Part shown: piece by piece, positions 31,101-42,800 of the stretch
Layout: every line of letters begins with the position of its first letter
Numbering within the stretch: the first letter of the stretch is position 1
DNA from: Podarcis raffonei
Lineage: Eukaryota > Chordata > Lepidosauria > Squamata > Lacertidae
DNA length: 64,000 bases
Direction of reading: 5' to 3'
Assembly (NCBI RefSeq): GCF_027172205.1
Contig: NC_070614.1
Span: 49,602,001-49,666,000, forward strand
Made by a program: the position numbers and the translations under genes
Notes under the pieces: generated by a model
What the model was told of the DNA's origin: nothing
Database searches by the model: none
The model's input: only the letters and a program-made list of their open reading frames with translations

Positions 31101-34100
31101 AGAACTCCTAGAAAAAGAGTGGGGAATGGTATCTCCCCAGCAGCCCAGCCCCTCTGCATCCTGCCCTACTGGAGAACCAGATCTGAGAAGGGGCCGCAGC
31201 CACCCACCTGGCCCAGCCGCCCCCCTTTAACCTGCCCACAAATGATGTTGCATATGTCAAGTGGGTGGGGCCAAAAATGGTTCACCACCCCTGTGGTTAG
31301 AAGGCAGGCTCCAGAGACAACGGCTGGGATGGGCTTGTGCCCAACATTAGTGGGTGGGCGAGGGGCTTATTTTAAAGAAGAAAAGTTTGGATTTGATATC
31401 CCGCCTTTCACTCCCTTTAAGGAGTCTCAAAGCAGCTAACATTCTCCTTTCCCTTCCTCCCCCACAACAAACACTCTGTGAGGTGAGTGGGGCTGAGAGA
31501 CTTCAAAGAAGTGTGACTGGCCCAAGGTCACCCAGCAGCTGCATGTGGAGGAGCGGAGACGCGAACCCGGTTCCCCAGATTACGAGTCCACCGCTCTTAA
31601 CCACTACACCACACTGGCTCTCAGGGCCCGGTGGCCAATTCAAGTGATGTGGTACAGTCCCCTCAGATTCCGTTTGTGGTCCATAGCTGGCCCACAGACC
31701 TGCTGACCGGTGGGTGTTTGTTTGTGTAGTGAACGTTACCTCCGTATCCTCATGGTTTCCATCAATTTGTCCCCCATGGTTTTGTCTTGCCAGAGCTGGA
31801 AAGAGAAGATGCACAGTCAGTTTGCCTCTATGATAAAACCAATATCCTGAATTCGTGCCTGTAGGTGAAGACATTTTTAAAAAACCAAAAAAAACCAAAA
31901 CAAAACCCCAGCCCAATTACAGATTTCAACTTCTGTTGACTTTGGGTTGGATTCAGACAGACAGCACCGTATATGTGTCTGTCTTCATGGGTGTCCAAGT
32001 CCAGCCCGAATTCAACGAGGCTTGCTCCCAGTTTTAAGTGTGTATAAGATCAGAGCTGCAGTTAGTTACACCTCGCTCCCATTGAAATCTATGCCGTCAG
32101 AGGGTAGGGTGCAAGTGAAACACTTAAAAAAAATAATACATTATAGAACAAAATAAATAAAAAAACCAGAAAATTAAAACAGACAGAAGGGGCAGATAAA
32201 GAATCCCATTAAAACCCCCAAGAAACAGGAATATCTTGTCAGGTGGAATGAAGTGGAACAGACCTCTTCACCTCGGTCTTTGACACTTGAAACGATCTGT
32301 TTTCAGAACCCACCTTACTCCTGCGATTGTGATCTGTTCTGACTGCTTTACATTTTTAACTGTTGCAACCCAGCCTGGGAACAGTTGATGAGCAGCTGGT
32401 AATAAATGTAGTAATAATCATAATTTTTCCAGGCAGGGAGTTCCAAAAGCTGGTCACTGACACACGAGGTAGCTCTCTCTCTCTCCCCGCCCCCCATGCC
32501 CTAGCCAGGGGAAGCACGCATGCACACTGCAGCATGGGTTCCGTGATGGCGGAAGAAAGGCAGGGGATAAATAAATAAACACAGGAGGCACCTCTGTCCT
32601 CAGCTTCCCCGATACTCACAGCTGAGCTGAACTTGGTGCGGATCAGGCCAGGGGCCAGTGCGTTAATGCGGATGTTTCTGGGGCCGAGTTCGGAAGCCAG
32701 GGTGTGTGTGAGGCCCAGGAGTGCTGTCTTGCTGACGTTGTAGGGGCCCAGGCCCTAAGAGGAGGAAGAGATTTCAGGGGGCTGACAGGACCGTCCGCCT
32801 AAGGCTGAAGAAATACAACCTGTGCCGTAAATAATGACTGTGTAACCCGTACAGCACATAGGCAACAATTATTCATACAATTAATTGTTCAAAAATGATT
32901 TTTCACCATTTATCAGGTTTGTGAGAATAAGATTACTACTTACGAAGTGCCATGAAAACTTATAAGCTATCTAAAATAAAGTGAACTTGCAGTGTCAGAT
33001 TCTATTTTACAACTTCTTGACTCAATTTTTGTTTTTTCTTGTTTTTTTGGTAAGTTCAAGAAGAAAGGGTAGGTAAGTTCAATGTTCCCGGTAGCTGAAA
33101 AGTGCAGATGAAAGACAGCGTGCCAGCGTCCCCCTAAGGCGGCTTTCTTCAACCATGGGCACCCAGATGTTGTTGCACCGCAACTTCTGTCCTCTTCCTT
33201 AGGGAAGGTATGTAGGCCATCAATGTGGACGGCTTTCAAAATTCAGGGAGGGTAAGGCCATCAATGTTTACTAGCAATAGCTCCAGCTTGGAAGAGCCAT
33301 TCCTGAGTTGGAACCAGTTGCAGGGAATGGCAAGAGTGGATGGCGTTGGTGAACTGATGTCCTGCTTGCATTTTATAATATATAATTTTTATTAAATTTT
33401 CTGCCTTACAATTTAAAGTATTCATTTATGCATCCTTAAGATACCAGTGACTTCCCTTCCTCTCTTTCCATGGTTCATTTTACATATCATAAATTCCTGC
33501 ATATTTTACAGAAACTATACCATTCAGTTTTCCATTATTACAACCATCATAACTAACTTACACTGTTGAAGTTACCTTAATGCTGCCGGTGTTTTCAGCT
33601 GTACACAGTCATTTCCCATATATTAAATAAATGTTTTCCAATCTTCTCTAAACGTATGTTCTTCTTGTTCTCTTATACTATATGTTAAGTATGCAAACTG
33701 TGGATATTTTGTCAACTTAAGTTGCCATTCTTCTTTCGATGGGACCTCACTCGTTTTACATTTTTGGGCTAACAAAACACGGGCCACAGTAGTGGCATAC
33801 ATAACCTTTTTGGACACCCGGGAATTTCAGCAGAAAGGACTCTGTCTGGTTTTTTTGGGGGGAAAGTACTTTTAAACATTTTTTTCAATTCGTTATGAAT
33901 CATTTCCCGGTACTCTTTTACCCTTTTACAAGTCCACCACATATGAAAAAACATTCCCTCAACCTCTTTGCATCTCCAGCACTTATCTTATTCGGTCTTA
34001 TACAGTGGTACTGAGGCATCTGATCAAGATCTGTATTATGAGGCATCTGATCAAGATCTGTATTTTAAAATGAGCTTAAAAAATATATTTGCAAATGTTT

Positions 34101-37100
34101 GTATCTCTTATGCCAGGCATAAAGCAGCTGGCTGAATACTCTGGCAGCTGTTGATCTATAGCAGTATTTCAGGGTTGTAAAAGGAAATTACAGGCTGGGA
34201 GCAAAAGGTCACACTGACCATACAAATTACAGAATACAATCAAGCTGCAAAAAAACAACAACAACACAATTAAGAGTTGGTAAATAGTAAGAATTATTGT
34301 GCCTCCCATTAAACTTGAGCCACATTTTCATAAGGTTAAAAGGGCAAGAGCTAATAGAAACAGCAGCTGGCTAGGGAAAGAGGCTTCTCTCTGAAGCTGC
34401 TTTGAAGCTTCAGAGAATTTAGAGAACTTAGAGAACCTAGCTTTTACTAAGTTCCTTTTTTACTTAGAAAAGGCCTTTGCTTCTAAAAATCTATATATGT
34501 TATGTATGAAATATATTGGCTTAAATGTAATTATGCAAAGGATTTAGAAAGTAAGAAATGTTAGATTCTTATGTTAGATTCTTATTTCATAGATGGTGTG
34601 TGAGAAGGGAAACCCAAGATCTCTTTAAGATAAAAATTAAAAAAAACCATGCACCATCTGTTTTGCAGTGAATAGGGCAATAGGGCAAAAGGTGAAATGT
34701 TAATTAAGGTGCCTTGTAGAGGCAAATGTAAGATATATGACTACTTATTTGCCATTTATAGATAGAAGGAAATATAGCTCTTTGTCTCCCATAAAAGGTA
34801 ATAGGAAATGGGTGTATCTTTTATGATTGGTTCTAGCAAACAGCCAATAGGCATTTCAACCAGGCTGATTGGACAGAGGCAGCCAAAGGAGGAGCAAGGG
34901 GGCTGGGCTGAGGGAACATAAGTGCTGGCCATCAGGGCTGGAAGGGCAGAGCTTTGGTAACCATATACCACTGTGTCTCTCATTTATTTGTCTGACAAAT
35001 AAATTATTATTTTAATTTCTCTATTGCTGCGTTGAATATTTCATTCCAGCTAAGCGTTAACCACAAGCAGGGTGCTACAGTACCTTGGGTTAAGTACTTA
35101 ATTCGTTCCAGAGGTCCGTACTTAACCTGAAATTGTTCTTAACCTGAAGCACCACTTTAGCTAATGGGGCCTCCTGCTGCTGCCACGCCGCCAGAGCCCG
35201 ATTTCTGTTCTCATCCTGAAGCAAAGTTCTTAACCTGAAGCACTATTTCTGGGTTAGCGGAGTCTGTAACCTGAAGCGTATGTAACCCGAGGTACCACTG
35301 TGCATCTTAACAAGCCTACTCGGAGTTAAACACCATCTGTAAATAATTTTCAGGTAGTTATCCTTCAAAGAACAAGATGCTGTAAACTTCAAGTCACTTT
35401 TCCAGAGTTTCCCCCAGAGGTTAAAATCTATATTGTGACCTATTTCCTATTGGGGCATCTGGTTGGTTACTGTGAGAATAGGACGCCGGACTAGATGGGC
35501 CGCTGGTCTGATCCAGGAGCTGGGATCTTCTAATCTTCTTACTACAGGAAGGGATGGGGAAGTTCTAGACCCAGAAGGGCAAGGACAACATTGGCAGAGG
35601 AATGGAAAACAGTTGACTCACCGGAAACGGGGAATAAGCCGCGATGGAGGAGACGATAACGATGGAGCCGCCTCTGTAAGAAAAAAGCAGGTTAACAAGA
35701 GCAAATGAGGATGGAGGCTGAGAGGAGTCACGATGGGGACCACGTAAGGTGAGGTGGACATCTGAAAGGAAAATTCGGCTGCAGAAGTGAGCCCTGAGGA
35801 AGGGTGAAGGTGTCAGGACCAGGGAGACAGGTGGAGTTCACCTCAGAAAAGTTGCTTGTGGTTCAAGTGTTGGCCATGCCTCAGTAAGTCTTGGGTTCAA
35901 ATCTCCGCTCCGCCATGTTACTCACTGAGTGCGTTGGGGTCTATTGTCACCTGAGAAAATGGATGATGGTTACTGAACCCACAGAGGGACTGAAAACGTC
36001 TCAAACAAGGGTGTTGGCCATGAGGTCTAGCAACAAGGCCTCAACTCTATACCAGATAAAGGGCTACCAAGTCCCTCCCCCTCGAAATTCCACAGATGTG
36101 CCCCGTAGTTCCCCCCAAATGTCAGTGGCCAAGCCACTGAATGGCTCCTGGCCCGCCTTTATGAAAGGCGACCTTCTCCGCAAGTCCCATGTCAGGAGTG
36201 CATGCAGGAGCCAGGCCCTGTGACCAGTAGGGTTTCGCAGGACTGGGGCCTTCCTAAGTTTGTTCTGGAGAGGCAAGGCGCGACCGCACAGGTGAGGCCG
36301 CTTGGTAACTCACTGCACCTGATGGCAAGAGCTGGGAAGGGATATAAGGTTAGCATTTCCCTTCAGCTCTTTGCCACAGCAACTCGTTTCCTGCCTCGCT
36401 GCATTTGGCTTCTTGCTTCCTGATCCTCGGACCTTGGCTCCTTGACTCCTTGCTTCTCGACCCTCGGACCCTTGACTTCGTGACTCCCTGCTTCCTGACC
36501 CTCGGACCCCTGGCTTCAGGACTCTCGTTCCGGCTCCCACCCCGCCATCTTGTCCCCGGTCCCGACGTCCTCAGCCGGGACTTGGATCGCCTGTAGACCG
36601 GACCGTGACATCCCACAGGTCAACAGAACAGAGGGTGGGTGGACACAGGAAGGGCTACAGAAGTGGTAAGTTTCACAATGAGGACCAGAAACTTGAAGCA
36701 GACATGAAGTGTGACACGGAGCGTGACAAGCTCACCACAGAACAGGTGGACTTGCAAGGAGATCTTCGTGGTTATCTGCTTGATTGGCGACCAGAATATA
36801 GACAATAATTTTATCGTTGCCACAGAACAATCCTTGCCCAACCACCAAGTTGCCTCTTCCACAGCACGCAAGCACAATAATCCGGGACTCACCCCCTTTT
36901 CTCCATGTGAGGTACGACCAGTTTGATCAGCAGGGCTGCGGCCTTCACGTTGATGTCGAAAATCTAATTGAAGATAAAAGAAAGGAGGAAAAGGCTTTTC
37001 AAAACCCGTCACTTGCAAACCTCTCCCACCCACTGCCTAATCACTTTCCCCCTTCATTGTTTTCGTGTAATTTATATATCGCTTGACTCTAAAACAACAA

Positions 37101-38656
37101 CAACAAAACCCTCAAAGCAGGTTTACAGGAAGCTAAAGGCAATAAAATCAAGAAAAATTCACAACCATACTTCAAACACCCACCCACCCTGCTCTCTGAA
37201 ACAAGGAGCTGAGAGAGGCCTTCTCTCCCTGAGCAGGAGGAGTGAACTGGCCATCCAGTCCCCCGCAGGGAAGTGGTGTACCAGGATTTATTTATGTATT
37301 TGTTATTATTGGACGCGGGTGGCGCTGTGGGTTAAACCACAGAGCCTAGGACTTGCCGATCAGAAGGTCAGCGGTTCGAATCCCCACGACGGGGTGAGCT
37401 CCCGTTGCTCGGTCCCTGCTCCTGCCAACCTAGCAGTTCAAAAGCACGTCAAAGTGCAAGTAGATAAATAGGTACTGCTCCAGCGGGAAGGTAAACTGTC
37501 AGCATCGCCCTTGAGCCAGTGCCACCAACTGGACTCATCCACTTCAACCCCGACTGGGCTAGGCGAGCTGGGTGGCACTTCCAGAGACCACCTTCTGCAC
37601 AGGAACAGGTCAAAGTGCTGTGGACTCACAGCTTAGAGTTCTGAGCACCGGATTCACTTCCACAAGAAGACAGTCGTCGCACAGCAGAGTATAGCAGAGC
37701 ATAAACGACTCAGAGAGCAGCTCTGTAGAATATCTTCTTTATGCTATCTACAACTATAATATACAACTATATACAGAGCTATATGAGGTCTAAGCAAAAT
37801 GAATGCTGAACTGCACTGAGTGCCTGCAGCTGCTCTTGGCAGCAACCTTATCTATACACACAATCTCTAACACTCAGTCTCTCTCTCTCCGACACACTGA
37901 CTGACTGACTGATGTTAGGCTGGAGTGGAATAAGTAGAGAGCAGAACACCGCCCCTCCTCTCTGGAAAATCACCAGACTCATCAGCAGATTCTTGGATAT
38001 GGGAGGGGTGAAATCTCCTCATAAACGGTGTTTCCGTGTGCTGCTCTGGTTTGCCAGAAGTGGCTTAGTCATGCTGGCCACAGGACCCGGAAGCTGTACG
38101 CCGGCTCCCTTGGCCAATAAAGCGAGATGCGCACCGCAACCCCAGAGTCGGCCACGACTGGACCTAATGGTCTGGCGTCCCTTTACCTTTATTATTATCA
38201 TTATCATTACACACAGCTTTGCCTTCCACGGTCCTCAAAGCACATAGCTCTCCTCCCTATTTCACCCTCACAGTAGCCCTGCAAAGTCGGCTTAAGCTGA
38301 GAGTGAGTGTGAATGGATGGGACCCGACACGAGGCAGCTTCCTGCATCCCAGCCTTAATTCGAGCAACACTGTATTTCCCAGAAGCCTCTGCTCTACGCC
38401 AACTGGGCCGCTTCACCCTACTGGCAGAGCTCGTGCCCCTTTCCTGCCCTGAGAGTCTCATCCTCAGCACCTCAGTCCTTTCCCTCCGCCTGCCCCGAAC
38501 CCCTTACCTTGTCCCAGACTTCTTCTGTGGCGTCCAGAGTGGAGCCAAAAAAGGGATTCACTGCCGCATTGGAGACCAATATGTCAATTCCTCCATGGCG
38601 CTCCAGGGCCTGCAGCACAAGGCACAGAATGAGCAATGCAAACACGCTACGAATAT

Positions 38657-38693
<37 letters not shown>

Positions 38694-39773
38694 TTTATTA
38701 TTTATACCCCGCCCATCTGGCTGGGTTTCTCCAGCCACTCTGGGCAGCTTCCAATGGAATATTAAAATACAATAACCTATTAAACATCAAAAGCTTCCCT
38801 AAACAGTGAATCTCTGTTTAAAAACCAAGCCCTTCACAGAACATCAGGAGAGCCTGGCCTCCGGGCTCAGGCCAAAGGGAGGGGGCGCCTTCTAGTCACA
38901 GAACCATAGATTTATAGCGTTGGGACCCCCAAAGGTCATCCAGCCCAACCCCCTGCCATGCACCCGGTCTTCACAGTGGCCAACCAGATGTTGGCTGAAA
39001 GAGACCTCGAGGTGGCAGTTTTTAGGATGTTTTTAAGTGTTTTCAGTTTTGTTTTTGAAAAAATTGTTTTATTATGAATATGTTTCCTTCGGAAGGAAAG
39101 GTGGGCTGTAAGCTGAATACATGTAAATAAACCAATGTTAATAATAAACGCAACATCCTGCTTTGCAGTACCCCACCTCTCGACAAACATTTCAATCCTA
39201 CGGGATGCAAATTTGACACAGAGCTGCCCTGTTTGTAACACAATGAAATTTCTCCTTGCCTGGGAACAAGCAGAAGCCGAAAAACAGGTCTAGCGACAGA
39301 TATATTTGGATAGGAGTTGTTGGAAAAGGCATGCACACAAAAGCATGTGGCAAAAAATAAATAAATCCTGGAAGCTGTAGTTTACCACCTCCAGACCGCT
39401 AGAATTCCCAGCTCCCTCAACAAACTACAGTTCCCAGGACTCTTTGGGAGAAGTCCCATGCTTCAAATGAGTTTTATTAAATGTACAGTGCGTATGCTGT
39501 CAGAGGGCACAGCCACCTCGCCCTGATTCCGAAACCAAAGAGTCTTTTATCAGTGCCAGCCAAATCAGGGGTACACCATTCCTGGAAATCTACAGGTCTC
39601 CTGTTTCCTCAATACTTGGGAGAGGAGAGCCAGCAATTCCCCTTTAAAGAGAGACTTGTATTGTCCAACTCCTCTTGAGAGTTGGATGGGATCGAAGTAG
39701 GAGCTCCACCCGCAGCAGAGAGAAAGGCCATTTGCTCTCTTGAAATCAGAGCAGAGGTGAATTTGAGGATAGC

Positions 39774-39819
<46 letters not shown>

Positions 39820-42800
39820 TTTATTATTTATTCCCCGCCCATCTGGCTGGGCTTCCCCAGCCACCCTGGACGGCTTCCAACAAAATATTAAAATACCGTA
39901 ATACATTAGCTTAAAATAAACTTGACCCTCTTTGGTTGGGGAACGGGGGAGAAGAGGAACAGAAAAGGGAGTGTGTAGGGCAGGCTCAGCCCCAGAGATT
40001 TTGGTGCCCGAGGTCGGTGGGTGGGTGGGAAAACCCACACAGCTTTCGACTAATGAAGGTGCAATCTTCCAGAATGTTCCCCTGGCCAAGCCTCGGCTTC
40101 TCTGGGCCAACATGGTCAGGCTGCCTCTGTGCGAGACCTACAAAATGGCTGCCTGGAGGATTCTGGGAGTTTTCTAGGCTTGCAGCCATTATCTTTGCCG
40201 TCACCCATCTGGAGGGCACCCAAGAGTCTTGGGGCGGCACGTTGCAGGAGAAGATGGGTGGTGGGCTAGCTCTCTTTCAAGGAAGGGCGTCCGCCATTAC
40301 TGGTCATCCTATGAAGGGACCCCGGAGGGTGGGTTCAAAACCCACCATTCTCATTCTGAGGCAGGCCACCATAAACAAGAAAATAGGCCGCATCCATGCC
40401 ATTAATTGAAATCATACTACTTTTAAGCAGTCGTGGCTTCCCCCAGAGAATCCTGGGAACTGAAAGGTGCTGAGAATTGCTAAGAGACCCCAATTTCCCT
40501 CAGAGAACTACAATTCCCAGAGAAATGATAGCTAAACCACGGTAGCTCCATGAGGGGAACAATGCTCAGCACTCCAAACTACAGTTCCCAGGATTCCTTG
40601 GGGGGAAATCATACAGAGATTTAAATAAGTTCTCTCCCTCAAGTCAGCCTTGGCTCTCACCGCGTTGATAAGGTGTTGTCTGTCTTCGGCTTTCCCCACA
40701 TGGCACACCAACCCCGACACACTCAGGTTCTCCGTCTGCAACTCAGCGACGGCCCGGTCGACATTGGCTTGTTTACGGCTGCTCACAACCACATGGGCGC
40801 CATCTTGGGCCAGGCGGCGGGCAATTGCTAAGCCAATTCTGTCAAGAATGCAAAAGTTTATTGAGGAAATAAAGGAGGGGGGGGACTGTCTCCCCAGAAA
40901 AGGAGCTGGGAACCTAAGCCTACACTGGTTTTCAGCACAAAGCTGGATATATTTATTACTGCTGTTTATATAGTACAGTAATGCTTTGGTTTACAATCAT
41001 AATCCGCTCCAGAGATCCGGCTGTAAACCCAAACAGGTTGTAACCCAAGGCGCGCTTTCGCCAAAGGGGCCTCAAAAAAAAATTTAAAAAATTAAAATGG
41101 GTTGTAACCCCCCAAAAATGGTTGTAATCCAAAAAAAGGGACACACACTTCAGGGTTTCACGTGGTTGTGATCCAAAATGGTTGTGATCCAAAAGGGTTG
41201 CAAACCAAGGTATCACTGTACTATTGATGTGCACAACACTTGGAGAAACAGCCTAGGTCCCTGCCCTGAGGAGATTACAATTGATACAGTGGTACCTCGG
41301 GTTAAGAACTTAATTTGTTCCAGAGGTCTGTTTTTAACCTGAAGCACCACTTTAGCTAATGGGGCCTCCTGCTGCCACCGCGCCACTGGCGCGCAATTTC
41401 TATTCTTATCCTGAAGCAAAGTTCTTAACCTGAGGTACTATTTCTGGGTTAGCAGAGGCTGTAACCTAAAGCGTCTGTAACCCGAAGCACCACTGTAGTT
41501 CAACATGGGGGGGGGGTGTCTGCAATTCATAGGAAGGGAAGAGAAACAATGCCAGTCCTAGATAGTTTGGTGTTCCATGTATAGGAGCCAGCTAGATTGG
41601 CAGTTGAATCTTACAGATAGCTCAGTTGGTAGAGCATGAGACTCTTAATTCCATGGTCGTGGGTTTGAACCCCACATTGGGCAAGATTCCTGAAATGCAG
41701 GGGGTTGGATTAGATGACTGTCGGGGTCCCTTCCAACTCTATGATTCTATTTTAGGGCCTGTTCACACCATACACTGAAAGTGCTGTGATACTACGTTAA
41801 ACTCACAAAGAATCTTGGGAGCTGTAGTTTGTTAAGGGTGCCAAGCGCTGTTAGGTGACCCCAACTCGCTACACAAAGCTACAGTTTCTGGAGTGGTTTA
41901 AAAATGTTCCCTCTAATTACGTAGTTAATCATTGAGAGCTGGTTGTAATTTAGTGGCCAACAGCCTAATCCTGTGAATGTTTACCCAGAAGGAAGCTCCA
42001 TTATATTCAACAGGGTTTATCACTGGTTAATTGCTGAAAGCTCTTGGGTCAAATCTCAGCTTGGTCATTAACGTTCAACCCATGGGCTGTGTACGCACCA
42101 TAGATCTGAAACCCCCCCCTGCCCCCCAAATCCTGGGAATTGTAGTTTACCACTCACAGAGCTACAGTTCCCAGCATCCTTAAACCAGTTTCAGGGATCG
42201 GGGGTGGTGTGTCTTGACCAAAATTGATACAATTGTGCCCAAAATGAGCACCAGTGACTGCACTACTTCTCTGCCACGTGAGGCTGTGGTCTCAACCTGC
42301 CTAATGCCTGGGCCGGTTCCCACAGGGATTCTTGGTGTGTGCATGCACACACGCTTTAAATGCATGGTGCGTTTGCAGTCATGATCTTAAGAGAGACACG
42401 ATCCAGGCAATTTTCAGGGGAAATAACTGCTCATCTTTTCAGGAAAGGGCTCTTAATGGAAGGTGCAAAAGTTTGTTCATTGAAAACACACGATTAAAAC
42501 AAAAATGCTAAGCGTTCTGATCTTTAGAAGCAGAGCTGGATACGGCTTTTAGGAAACACTACCTTAAAGACTTTCAATCTGATGCTTTGGAGGGTTTTAA
42601 AAATCTCCGTTAAAACTCGGGTGGGTTCCCGTTCAGCAACAATAAAAACACACACTTATCCCTTCAGCACAGCGGCAAGAATCCTCTTTTTGTCTCCTCT
42701 TCAAAACCGATCCCGGGGGCTTAACGCGACTCGGAGATCAGCCGTGAAGACTTTCCCTTCCGTCAATTCCACCGCCAGCGAAAGATGCGCCGAGGCAAGA

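Noticed and set aside
41614-41686. tRNA-Lys gene
   Set aside because: The tRNA-like part runs straight into a SINE tail and lacks a paired acceptor stem.
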